A stretch of 64,000 nt of DNA from Notospermus geniculatus (taxonomy: Eukaryota; Nemertea; Pilidiophora; Heteronemertea; Lineidae): assembly GCA_002633025.1 (NCBI GenBank), contig NMRB01000171.1, positions 127,887 through 191,886 of the forward strand. The letters are read 5' to 3'. The notes beneath the pieces were generated by a model. It did not search any database. It was not told the DNA's origin and saw only the letters and a program-made list of their open reading frames with translations. Positions 24,533-36,312 of the stretch are shown in pieces (within the stretch, counting starts at the first letter, position 1; each line of letters starts with the position of its first letter). A program made the position numbers and the translations under genes.

Positions 24533-27500
24533 ATGCCCGAGATGGTCCCTTCCATACTGTTCGACATGGATCTGTGGATCTTGTTCATTGCACTTTTAGC
24601 ACATTTCGCAGATGGTAAGTGATACAGGATTCATATGATTAATTTAATGAATGGTAAGTCCTAGTGCTTCCACTGACGCGATCTACATTTTGTATGAATG
24701 TGTTTGTGTGCATGGCAACACATTCAAGTAATGGATTTGTGCTTCCCGAGTAGTCCTTCAAGAAGAAGGTGTTGTAAGGGAACTGGAATCGTAGACTACT
24801 TGGAGGGAGCAAAAAGGATTCGAGGGCGAAACGACCGGATACCGATTTTTGTATCGAAGTCCATCAAAAACACGATTTGATATACATGTAGATAACACAA
24901 CTTCAAAAAAATTCTGCCATTACCACCAACATTGTTTGAGAAAGGTCCTCCAGATCCGACGCCCGCCGGGACCTCGTGCCTTTTGGCACTCATCTGACAT
25001 CAAGTATGTCAATTTGGCTACTTACCCTATGAGCATCAGGACCACAACCACCAGCACCATCACCACAAGGTAAAGCTGGCCTACACAACACGCCCCTTCT
25101 CTCCCGTAATATCGTAATTATTTGCCTGGCAAAGGGAAATGAGGTGTAACTCTACACCCTTGTTCTTCTTGATATAAGCAGTGGGATAAGAATCTATCCA
25201 AGGGAAGGTCGGGGTATCATTGTTCGTTTCCTGAAGGGATGACCATGAGAGCGGTCAGAAGAACAGTGAAGCTGTCAGTCAGATGGAAATTTTACCGCAT
25301 ATGGAACGAGTCAACTACATGTATTAGTTCATCGGTTCCCCGTGGCATATAGTAGTAGCTTTGGTCGGTACGGTAATGATTGAGGGTGTGGTTGTCGAAC
25401 CAGACTTCGCCAACACTGGCCACACCATAGGTAAACCTATGCGTCAGCCTCAGGCTCATCACGATAGACATTGTTGCATGTCCTAACTGGTTATTGAAAT
25501 TTCACCCAGTCGTGGTGACGGTGGTATGGCGCTCGACGTGTCAATGGATTTCCTTATAATTTAACCTTGCACGCATATTCGTGTGTGGATTGCCTCTTCT
25601 CTGTTTTTACCCTTACGGTATAGCGCTGAGAACGGAGTACTGAGAGAAGACCAAAATAGCAGTACGATTTGGCAAGATTGAGACCGCCATCTTGCAACCA
25701 CGATTGTTCCAAAGCGTATTATACATGTAGCAGTATAGATGGGTTGACGTCGTGGACGCCTCGCCCACCTGTAGAATCTGCCCTTCAGTCATGGTAAAAG
25801 GCAGTATCTTCGCTACTGATCGTTAGGAGGATGGTTAATTCAAGGAATACAGTGTACTTCACATCTACACTACGGTGCACTTGGCAGTACATGGTAGAGC
25901 TATTCCTTCAATTGTGCATGTTCCCGCTGATCACAATGGAGAAACAGCCTTTCATCATTTGGAGGACAGAGATGTAAAAAGCAATAAGATAACGTTGGTA
26001 CCAGCCAACGCCTTGATTCGATCGACTAAGAAGAAATACAATAATGTTTCGTCGTCTTTGCCCCACCCGCCGCGAGCAGAAGATTTTTTATTCGATAAAT
26101 CCGGAATAGATATCGTCATGCAACGGACCTGAAATTACCACTCTCGTCTTACCTGGAACCATACGTCATAGAAATTGGTTTATAAGTCATGGCTGATATC
26201 CGTAATTGACACGTGCTTGTCTCTAATAAGATGCTCCCAAGACAAGTGACTTCCGAATGCACCATTAGCCATACTTTTTGGTATTGTTACTGTTGGGTCA
26301 CGACGTGATATGAAATTTAATGTTGAAGAAGTGGTACAGAAGGCATGCCTGGTTTGTTGGTGCCATGTGTTAGGTTTTCATTCAGATTTTGGTCTTCCTA
26401 CGTTTTTTTACGGAGAGGTCCTCCTGATAGGCCTACACATTGAACCGTCCTCATCTGTGTAATGGCGGAACCGAAAGGACATCGAATACTGTATTCACCG
26501 TCCCCATCTGTGTAATGACGGAACCGAAAGGACATCCAATACTGNTGTTAGGTTTTCATTCAGATTTTGGTCTTTTTTTTACGGAGAGGTCCTCCTGATA
26601 GGCCTACACATTGAACCGTCCTCATCTGTGTAATGGTGGAACCGAAAGGACATCGAATACTGTATTCACCGTCCCCATCTGTGTAATGGTGGAACCGAAA
26701 GGACATCGAATACCGTATTCACCATCCCCATCTTTGTAATGGCGGAACCGAAAGGGCATCGAAAGAGCATTCACCGTCCCCGCCTGTGTAATGGCGGAAC
26801 CGAAAGGACATAGAATACCGTATTCACCGATCCCCATCTCTGTAATGGCGGAACCGAAAGGACATCGAATACCGCATTCACCGTCCCCATCTTTGTAGTG
26901 GCGGAACCGAAAGGACATCGAATACCGCATTCACCGTCCCCATCTTTGTAATGGCGGAACCAAAAGGACATCGAATACCGTATTCATGTTTTTTCATTGT
27001 CTTGGCTTTTGCACGCGTACAAACCCAACGTCCATCTGCTGTCTTGGTGCAGACATCTTTGAGACATCCTGAGGTATCAGACTCTGAACTTCACTGTGAA
27101 CCCAAAACAATTGAAATCGTAGACAAGTAATTTCCCAAGAGCTTCCTGGAGCTAACCGGGCAGACACAGCGTTAAGTGGGTGTTGTTACTTTCCATCTCG
27201 GAAAGGTTTTCGCCAGTAATTAACCAGATGGTGTTTTGCAAGTCCATTGAAAAAGTGAATTTCATCAGGCAAGAGGCGTTACAAGACGACTCTTGTTTTG
27301 ACTGGAGACGCAGTTGGGGGCTTTTTCCTGCTGACATTGGTGGAAGGAATCCACTTACTCGTTTTTCTGTTCGTGGAACTTCTGAGTGGTGGGTTGACTC
27401 CAGGCGAGGCTGTCAAATTGATTACCATTGCTTTCTTTGCACGGCTCATCCCAATGAACCTTGGACTGAATCCGATGATAAAGAGATTGTCCATCAAGTT

Positions 27501-30500
27501 GATGAAAAAGAAGCATCCTGGTAAAACCTTCAGCGATGGGTTCGATCAATTTTTATTTCATTCAAGGTGTCACGTTGCCAATACTCGCTACCTACCAGGA
27601 TCTGAAATCCAAATTAGTTTATGTGCAACACACAGCTCGATAGTGGATCAAATTTCGTCTTGTTAATTCTGCCTGTGGTTACAAAATAAGTACATGTAGC
27701 TTGTCGGGGGTACAATTCATACATCGCAGTTTCACATCAAAGGATTGTCAGTCGGGAACGCCTAAGGTATTCATAGAATACTCCTCAACGTTAAGGAGTT
27801 CCTCATGGCTATTGTTCTCAACAGGAGAACAATAGCCTTGAGGAACTCCTTTATACATTGAAGAGCATTCTAAAATATGGGCTCAAGACTCGTTAGGGCC
27901 GAGTGATTGTCATGCAAACAGTGTGATTGTAATGACCAACAATGGCTACGGGCTAATCGGTCCGAAATAATGCATTGTGAAATTGATGATTCCTCGTCAG
28001 GCATGGGTGCAGCAAGCATTACTAAAACCTGCACGCCATTGGTCAATGCTGTACAACTAAACAGCCTTCTACGAAAGAATCATTAATGGGCTTTGACTGA
28101 ATATTGGTGACTCACTTCTTATAGAGGTAAAAGTAACCGGTAATATCTGTAAAATTCTTCTGCTATACACTATGTATTGGCAAATCTTCCTTTATGGGAA
28201 ACATCACTCTGATGCTGTAATAATGACAGTAATGCATAACCATACTGCCGTAAATCTGCATAAAGTTGCTTTTTTCATCTCTGTATTATCATTGTAACGT
28301 GTCCGACAAATTTATTGCGTGCGATCATTATAGTCGAACATTTCACAATTTATGTGACAACAAAGACATACTGACGAAAACGAGTAAAATATTTTCTTCG
28401 CAGACAAAGACGGAGAAGTCGTCCTTACAGTTGCTGTGGCAGCGAGGGTTTTTTTCTGGTAGATGTATTGTTGTTCCACTAAGAGAGGATTTAACGTCAA
28501 CGAAAAGTATACACCTTAAAGATAATATATCACGGATATTTTCGCGGGCCACGAAATTCATTGTTTATTTACATTTTGTTTGTTTATGTCCAGGCTTTCT
28601 TTGTCTTATGAGTAATTTGTTGGTGGCATGCCTCTCTAGAAATTCTGTTGATTCCAAAAGTATTCATTTTGGTGGGTTGGCATGTCCCAAAAGTCCAAAA
28701 TAACGTAATGTAAACATCCATGTTTACAAACATTGAATGTAAACAATGAAGTCGTGATATATTATCTTTAAGTAAATCTACAAGAAAATGCGTACGGCAA
28801 ACTTCACATTCTCAGTGACGTGCAGTGTATTAATGGATATCTTCAAGGTGTTGTTGTACACATGAGCATGGGGTGTTTCATGCTGTTATCCAATATGTCA
28901 CGTTTTCGTTCTGCGACCAGGCTAATGGTTCATTTGCTTGACGATGGACTCATTTCAACTAGTTCCTCGCGCAAGTGATGGACCCCACCTCCTTTGCATG
29001 TTCAACTTGACTACTTCCAGTCGTCAATATTCTATTGGCTTTGCTCTGTGGAGATAGACACGGGCCCTTCCACAAATTCTAATGATTCTATCCCCCTCGG
29101 GTTTTGTGCCTCGATAGAACGTGTCTATGTTGCTTTTTCTTCCTTACAAACGTCCCCACATCATGACCAGTCTACAGTCTGTCGTCCATCACTGCAGAAA
29201 GTTCACCGACACCAGCAGAACACGTTTCCTCCATTACAAATACTAACGTNAGCCTAAGAACTGTCCGTAAAGATCGGCGTTTACGGATAAGACGAGGTAA
29301 TCTTTTGACTGTGCTCGAGTCATACGAGTTGACCGAGAGGCCCACTGCGCTTGTATTGTGTGATACGATCAGAACATGATCAATAGGGATTTTTCACAAT
29401 CAGCGCCACTCTATTGATAGGGTATGCTGATCCTTTGTGTTCCAAGACTTTGACAACAGAGAATGCTCACAGCGAAAAAAAGCCTATTAACCGGGCTATT
29501 TTACAAACAGTACTCGCCTCACGCGTACCGTGCTTCTTACCCGTGAACTGTGGCCGGCTAGTGTATAGGCCTTCATTTAGCGTCTGTGCACACGTCACAA
29601 CTGCTCACAAGATGATGACGTAAAAGTGAATATTCAGCAAACCGTTCAATTGCGAAAGACCCATACTGATCGCACGGCAGTCAATGGAAACTGCCCTTTT
29701 TACACGGATTTGATTCACAACCCAAAAGCTTAATAAAAGATGATCCAAACAAAACATACAAAATGTTACACCTGGAATGCATGAGGAATGCTTCTAAATT
29801 TGATAACAAAGAATAGCGATCACCGTTGGAATGGGGGTTTTGATATAAATATGTTGCTTTTGCAAACCGTTTTTCTCTGACGTATAGTGAACTCGCTACG
29901 GATAACATTTTCTCTATCCGTTTGTGTACACGTCACTAGACCGCAAAATTTGATGACCTAAATGTAGTCGGTTGCCTAAACGTGCGGCTGCGAAAGCTCT
30001 CTATTATCTGTAAAATTCTTCTGCTATACACTATGTATACATGTAATTGGCAAATCTTCCTTTATGGGAAACAACACTCTGATGCTGTAATAATGACAGC
30101 AATGCATAACCATACTACCGTAAATCTGCATTAAGTTGCTTTTTCATCTCTGTATTATCATTGTAACGCGTCCGACAAATTTATTGCGTGCGATCATTAT
30201 AGTCGAACATTTCACAATTTATGTGACAACAAAGACATACTGACGAAAACGAGTAAAATATTTTCTTCGCAGACAAAGACAGAGAAGTCATCCTTACAGT
30301 TGCTGTGGCAGCGAGGGTTTTTTTTCTGGTGGATGTATTGTTGTTCCACTAAGAGAGGATTTAACGTCAACGAAAAGTACTATACACCTTAAGTAAATCT
30401 ACAAGAAAGTGCGCACGGCAAACTTCACATTCTCAGTGACGTGCAGTGTATTAATGAATATCTTCAAGGTGTTGTTGTACACATGAGCATGGGGTGTTTC

Positions 30501-33500
30501 ATGCTGTTATCCAATAGGCCCTATGTCAGGTTTTCGTTCTGCGACCCGACTAAATGGTTCCTTTGCTTGACGATGGACTCATTTCACAACTAGTTCCTCG
30601 CGCAAGTGGTATGGACCCCACCTCATTTGCATGTCCAACTTGACTACTTCCAGTCGTCAATATTCTATTGGCTCTGCTCTGTGGAGATAGACACGGGCCC
30701 TTCCACAAATTCTAATGATTCTATCCCCCTCGGGTTTTGTGCCTCGATAGAACGTGTCTATGTTGCTTTTTCTTCCTTACAAACGTCCCCACATCATGAC
30801 GTCCATCAGTCTGTCGTCCATCACTGCAGAAAGTTCACCGACACCAGCAGAACACGTTTCCTCCATTACAAATATTAACGTATTTCCAAAATATTTCTGT
30901 CATGTATGTGTTCAGCATAAATGAGTTAAAACTACTCTGCGAGTTTGCGTTGAATGTCTAACTCGGTGGAATAAATAAATAAGTAGCGGTGGTTAAAGAT
31001 ATTTCCCCGGGTGTGACTTGGTTTGCTAATGTCGGCTACCGGCGGAGGATCCAAGATTGCTTATACATGCATGCCATTCAGTTCCACGACCGATCCGACC
31101 GAGAGGTTCTGGGATCGCATCGGCGGGAGACACTGTTGCCCTTTGCTTTAAATAATAAATTGCGTTCGTTAGGTGATGACAGCTTCAATTCCCGTCATTT
31201 GCCCAATCCATTCACCCTGTTAATTCCTATCGTCGAAGCCTTGACCCGTTGGTGATAATATCCTATAAAATATTTGTTCGAATTCTTCTGGGGCCGGTTG
31301 CACAAAACTCACGATAGCGCTAACTTTATGTTAGATGACGTGAAAATCCCTTGTCTTTTTACGTCATTTAACATAAAAGTTAGCGCTAACACCTACTTAG
31401 GCGCTAACATGAGTTTTGTGCAACCCAGCCCAGGTTTGTTTCCTCTGGTTCTGGTAGTTTCTAACCAACTTTTCACATGAACTCATTTTCATCATACGTA
31501 CTTTTAGTCACATTCTTTCCGCTCTTTTCATTTTTCGCGAACTTCAAATACAGTCAGTCATGAGTAAAGTCGATCAGCTACCCACATTACGTTACGTTAC
31601 AAAATCTCTCCAGTGGTGAGATTTTGTAACATTATTTTTAGCAATGAGAGAAATAATGTTACAAAATCTGAGATTTTGTAACATTACTTTTAGCAATGAG
31701 AGATTTTGTAACGTTACAAAATCTCTCCGGTGGTGAGATTTTGTAACATTATTTTTCAGCAATGAGAGATTTTGTAACGTTACAAAATCTCTCCAGTGGT
31801 GAGATTTTGTAACATTATTTTTCAGCAATGAGAGGTTTTGTAACGTTACAAAATCTCTCCAGTGGTGAGATTTTGTAACATTATTTTTCAGCAATGAGAG
31901 ATTTTGTAACGTTACAAAATCTCTCCTGTGGTGAGATTTTGTAACATTATTTTCCAGCAATGAGAGATTTTGTAACGTTACAAAATCTCTCCTGTGGTGA
32001 GATTTTGTAACATTATTTTTCAGCAATGAGAGATTTTGTAACGTTACAAAATCTCTCCAGTCTAGTGGTGAGATTTTGTAACATTATTTTTCAGCAATGA
32101 GAGACTTTGTAACGTTACAAAATCTCTCCGGTGGTGAGATTTTGTAACATTATTTTCAGCAATGAGAGACTTTGTAACGTAACAAAATCTCACCACTGGA
32201 GAGGTTTTGTAACGTTTAGTCTTTATTTATATGACCCAATGGATCCGTTTCAAAATCCCATTTGATTTCGCCACGAAAAAAAATTTTAAAGATGCATCTT
32301 ACTTTCACTGGATATTTCTCCCTTGGAGAAGATGCATCTTATTTTACACTTTTAGATGTTACTTCCTTGGAGATACTGTTGTCATTCCTGGAGGCAATCA
32401 AATTCCATAAAAGATTCTCAAACGTCCTTGATGAGATGAAAACATACAAGAAGAATTGAGTCGATTGTTGATTGCGTTGCTAAGGTTTCTCTGATTGAGC
32501 TGCTGAACACGGCTAATATCGTCGCTCTGATTGGTCGAACCGCCCAGATATAATACCTCGTCAGAGAAAAACGTGTCCTTGAGAGCGTGTTCCCTTTGTT
32601 GGACACGAAGGTTAAGCTGGTCTGACAGGTTGAGAGCTGAAAAGTACATGTATTGACAACATTAACCAGTTTCTTTTAGAGTGCTTGAGGAAGGTGCCTC
32701 TCAACCTGATTATTGATCATTGTAGTCTCGGTCACCCAGCCACTGTGGCGAATCTGGGGAATTAGGAAGTGCGGAATAAAACGGCTGGCTGCGCGAGACT
32801 ACTGGCAAAGGGCATTCCCGAAGCTATTGTGAGGCAGGCTTTGATTGGTTGAACGGGAGGAAAGCTGATTGGCCGTGAAGTCTGCATGTCGTCAGATGGC
32901 CTACGACTCACCGAATATCTTAATGGCGCAAAGATCATGGACAGAGCTAAACTGAGATTACGAAAAGGCAGAAAGCTGCCTCTATGCCATTACCGTTTCG
33001 GGCAAATGTCGAGTCAAAGAACTAAATTGGCAGTTTCTAAAGATACAACGGTGGCCACAGCTCCCACGGTCATGTTTACTCTCATACTAATATAGATAGG
33101 CGTACCTTACCATTAGCTCCGCTCTCTCTCCCCTTTGATGCAATTATTAGCTAAATCACCGGTTGCGTTTACCAATATGTTGCCTTTGGCTTACCTTAAG
33201 AAGCAGACGACCTGATGAGCTATCGATAGCTCGTAATGATAGTTCACGTATCACGTCTACTATCGAAAATAGTGGACGTATGATCTTGATGTCTGCTCAC
33301 ATAGAGGATAAGTGATGTTACAAACGTATATCTGCCTTTTAGCTAGAGTTAAGAGCTGCCACGGTTAACCTTAGCCATCCGTGGGGCGATCGCGGGGAAG
33401 TGGCCATGGAATCCCACTTGAGACCTCCTGACCACCTGTTACAGCAACCAGCTCTGCTTCTGATACGGTATTTGTATGCCATCACCCCTTCATCCAAGTG

Positions 33501-36312
33501 TACCAGAGGAGAAAGTCCTAGGAAGGCAAGTCCGCTACAGTAGCTTGCTATACGGCTATGTTCGAATGGTCATGGTCTCTATAGCCATATCCTAATCCCT
33601 CGCTGAACAATAAAACCGGACTTTGATTCCAGGGGGACTTAGATCCCTGTCACCCCGGTTTCTTCTGCGGATTCGAACCTGCGATCCTCTGACAACTTTC
33701 TGGGAGCCTGGGGCCGTGTGCATAAAACATATTCAGTGTAAAATTTCCCTTAAACTATTGTTCCAAACAAAAGATAAGGGAGATTTTACACTTAGGATGT
33801 TTTATGCGGACGGCCCCTGGTGGACTGCATTGCTGTGCATGATCAACGCTTCAATTCTGAAATATAAAATTGATATCATCCTCCCGAACAAATATAATCC
33901 AAGATTCAATTTCAATGTTCTACTCCCGGAGGAAATTTGCAAACAACGTGAAATCAACAACTACGTGAGGCAGTCCGCAATCTTCCAAAAGGGCACTTTA
34001 AGCCGTAATTGCTTTTTGAGATTTTTTAACTATTTGAAATTGGATTTTCTTCATAGAAGTGTTCTGTCTGTGGAGGCTTTTTAACACATGTTTCAATCTC
34101 TCGAGTAATTGAAACGAAACCCCAGCGGAGATCGCGTGCGTCTTATCACGAATCGACCGCTCCCACGAACGAGTCTGGAAGTCAAACCACGAATAACCAA
34201 TAGAGACGATAGGTATTTCGAAAGGTGAACCGATGGTAGGGAGCTGAAGAGGCATTCATACCAAGAATATGTCAAATATAATAATCAAAAACGAAGTAGT
34301 TCGAAAATAAACCTTTTTCAGTGGTTATTCCGTTTCGATCCGTTTCGCATTTTTAAATTGACCAAAGGGAACCCCGTGAAGACAAGATTGTCTTTTCGGA
34401 AGATGAATTGACTTTCTTGCCGAAAAGATCCGAATCTTGTACATTCATCTAATTCGACGTCATTTGTCACCATTTTTCTTTCATTTGGGTATAATATATC
34501 TAGTGTGAATCTATCGCCTGTCATCATCAGCAAGCTTGGTGCCACTATTGGGATATTTTTCAGAGACCGGATGGGTGATATTAATTTTCGGAGAGCCATC
34601 GCTTCCAATAGGATTGGTTTCTTTCTACTTTCAGTTTCTGCCATCAAATGCATTCAGTGCAACTCCCTGGTGAACAAAGATTGTGAATATGGTAAAATGG
34701 AACCGCAAGAATGCAAAGGAGAGAGTGCCGACGCCAAATATTGTGTGAAATACATAGGACAGGTGGAAACAGGTAGAAAACAATATCATAAGGCCTGCAG
34801 AGATCTTAAAGATAATGTATCACGACTTCATTGTTTACATTCAATGTTTGTAAACATTGATGTTTACATTATGTTATTTTGGACTTTTGGAACATGCCAA
34901 CCCACCAAATTGAATACTTTCGGTATCAAAAGAATTTCTAGAGGGGCATGCCACCAATAAGTTACTCATAAGACAAAGAAAGACTAGCCATAAACGTTTA
35001 TGGCTAGTCTTTCTTTGTAAAAAAAATGTAAATAAACAATGATTTTCGTGCAGGCCTTCAACTAGAAATTCGAATTTTCACTCGCTCCGATCATTCCATT
35101 TCGATTCGTTTCGCATTTTTAAATTGACCCACGAAAAACATTGTCTTTCGTGAAGAAGTTGCCTGGCTTTATCTCCCATTCCTTCCGCTGAAGTGTGCGG
35201 TTAAAGAATATGGAACCAGACGCCCAGACACTACAGAGGATTTAGGTCTCCATCGATGGAAAAATTGAAGCTATACGCCTCTTTCTATTCGATGATAGCC
35301 TGACAAAATGCAAGTTTCTTTACCATGGATTATGCATCCATTAAGAAACTATATTGCAAACCTCCGCATTTCATAAATGCGTGGTGTGTTAAGGAGGAGC
35401 GAGAAGCCCCTGGCCTGGTGACAATATATCAATTTTGTATGTAATCAATTTGGCGGCTCCCTTGCTTATTTCTGACAGAGGAGCCCGAAATTAATAGGCC
35501 GATGAATTAATAATCATGGTATACATCATACCACGGTCGCTGACACTGTCTGTAAGGTTAATGTTCCCATCATTCACAACCTGATGTCAAAAGAAACTTT
35601 AATATGGCACCGACGGACCCAAAAGTACGGTGGCCCGTAGGGGAGATGTGTGACAAGTTTTCTTGTTGGTAAAAGCAATTTATATTGCCAGCAAGTTTTG
35701 TGATGCTTCGCCGGTGTAATATTTTTCATTGCCCTCAGTTTCCCAATGACTGCCAACAAAAGGTTGACGGATTAAGCCATGGGTAGGCACCGATAAACAT
35801 GCCTCTCTGATCTTGAGTGTTCGCCAAACAATAAAGCGGGATTTGGCATTCTCAGTCTTTACACCGGTCCACCGCACACAAGGCAACTCAACGTACCAAT
35901 TTCCTAATACCAGATCAAACCGGTTTTAATCCCGTCTCGTTTTGCTTTGAGGACGATTTCCCTTCCTTCTTACCGTTTCCGCCTGATTTAGCAATGTTTG
36001 AGACTGGCTAATGGAACTCCTTTGCCTTTTTTTACAGAGAGAATACCAAAGATCAGCTTTCGGTACTGCAGTAAGACGTACATAGAGGAGGAATGCAGTG
36101 ATAAAATGATAGAGGGTCACATGGTGAGGGTGTGCTACAGCACGTGTGACACTGATGGTTGTAACGGAGAGCCTGAGGGACCCGAGCCCGACAGACGCCG
36201 ACCGGAACCGCGAGGAGACGCCAGAATGAATCGATTCTCATCCATAGTTTTATGCCTTAATTTGTTGTTTTTTTCCGTTGTTGTAAGAAAAATTACGGTT
36301 TGTTCGCGGTGA
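24533..36312 (+). CDS. Ly6/uPAR-domain three-finger protein, probably GPI-anchored, 3 coding exons
   Basis: Secreted or membrane-tethered modulator-type protein. Coding exons 24533-24614, 34635-34772 and 36038-36312 join in phase 1 at both junctions (GT-AG) to give 164 residues. Exon 1 carries a signal peptide; a start at residue 1 or at the MDLWILFIAL methionine is possible. A splice acceptor at 24482 implies an upstream non-coding exon. The mature part starts near SAIKCIQCNS and has ten cysteines at 33, 36, 44, 54, 64, 84, 93, 106, 110 and 115, ending CDTDGCN: the LU/Ly6 pattern with a terminal Cys-Asn. A polar Pro/Arg-rich linker then precedes a hydrophobic tail (SIVLCLNLLFFSVVV) with a short basic end, consistent with GPI attachment. 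It resembles invertebrate quiver/sleepless-type Ly6 proteins, which modulate potassium channels and nicotinic receptors; the exact orthology is uncertain. Intron 1 is about 10 kb and repeat-filled. Confidence 0.85.
26368..26670. repeat. short duplication split by a single N at 26545
   Basis: Sequence starting TGTTAGGTTTTCATTCAGAT at 26368 restarts at 26546, immediately after the N, with small differences in the T-run. This is the signature of two overlapping contig ends placed side by side. Confidence 0.85.
26450..26990. repeat. 53-bp minisatellite in Ly6 intron 1
   Basis: Units containing TGTAATGGCGGAACCGAAAG followed by GACATCGAATAC and ATTCACCGTCCCCATC repeat with a 53-bp period, about nine times including both sides of the N at 26545. 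Open frames on the minus strand here are by-products of the repeat. Confidence 0.88.
27775..27872. repeat. hairpin-forming palindrome, nearly perfect 27-bp stem
   Basis: AAGGAGTTCCTCATGGCTAT... at 27793-27819 is the reverse complement of 27825-27851 with one mismatch and a loop of about 5 bases. Weaker pairing extends outward to about 27775 and 27872. It could be a pre-microRNA-like hairpin or a tiny MITE. Confidence 0.7.
28137..30885. repeat. two copies of a 0.9-1.1-kb sequence around the N at 29250
   Basis: Copy 1 (28137-29249) ends at the single N. Copy 2 (about 30004-30885) repeats the same sequence with substitutions and small indels. They are separated by about 750 bp of unique sequence after the N. 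Copy 1 contains a 248-bp insertion absent from copy 2. Confidence 0.85.
28520..28767. mobile_element. 248-bp piggyBac-type MITE at a TTAA site
   Basis: Inverted ends AGATAATATATCACG and CGTGATATATTATCT are bordered by TTAA at 28516-28519 and 28768-28771. The homologous place in the second copy (30389-30392) has a single TTAA and no insert, which proves insertion with TTAA duplication, the hallmark of piggyBac transposition. A relative lies inverted at 34810-35050 and 38633-38873. It has no transposase and so would be moved in trans. Confidence 0.88.
31290..31432. mobile_element. palindromic MITE with GGTTGCACAAAACTCA ends
   Basis: Left GGTTGCACAAAACTCACGAT and right ATGAGTTTTGTGCAACC are inverse, continuing with AGCGCTAACTTTATGTTA facing TAACATAAAAGTTAGCGCT and GACGT facing ACGTC. 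An extra AGGCGCTAAC block near the right arm breaks perfect symmetry. Non-coding. Confidence 0.7.
31595..32215. repeat. 66-bp satellite of palindromic units, about 9 copies
   Basis: Each 66-bp unit holds GTTACAAAATCTCTCC facing GGTGAGATTTTGTAAC and then an ATTATTTTTCAGCAATGAGAGATTTTGTAAC-type arm (here described, not continuous), so every unit can fold back. The period is a multiple of three, giving a minus-strand open frame of 144 codons that is an artefact. Minor variants exist between units. Confidence 0.9.
33600..33712 (-). mobile_element. possible tRNA-derived SINE fragment
   Basis: The minus strand contains GGATCGCAGGTTCGAATCC, a perfect tRNA B-box context, at about 33671-33690, preceded by a plausible tRNA-like head. 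The duplicate copy at 37560-37640 has the same block with GGTTCGAATACTG. The acceptor stem cannot be closed, so it is not a tRNA gene. Confidence 0.4.
33713..33816. mobile_element. 104-bp MITE present in only one of the duplicate copies
   Basis: Ends GGGCCGTGTGCATAAAACAT and ATGTTTTATGCGGACGGCCC are inverse, flanked by CTG at 33710-33712 and 33817-33819. The matching site in the right copy (CTG at 37642-37644) has no insert. It is inserted next to a possible tRNA-like SINE head. Confidence 0.82.
34810..35050. mobile_element. inverted relative of the TTAA MITE in Ly6 intron 2
   Basis: From TTAA at 34806-34809 the sequence follows the reverse complement of the 28520-28767 element (AGATAATGTATCACGACTTC, then a TTGTAAACATTGATG region) with scattered substitutions. 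The far end is diverged after about 35045. It contains a perfect 44-bp palindrome at 34974-35017. The same element is present in the duplicate copy at 38633-38873. Confidence 0.75.

Noticed and set aside
26622-26971. Protein-coding repeats rich in CPFGS residues on the minus strand
   Set aside because: They are translations of the 53-bp minisatellite, and the frame shifts from unit to unit.
31592-32215. CRISPR-like array
   Set aside because: Units are contiguous 66-bp repeats with no unique spacers, in a eukaryotic genome.
33623-34084. Plus-strand open frame of 153 codons in the Ly6-like duplication
   Set aside because: It reads through a 104-bp MITE that is absent from the other copy, where the frame is broken.
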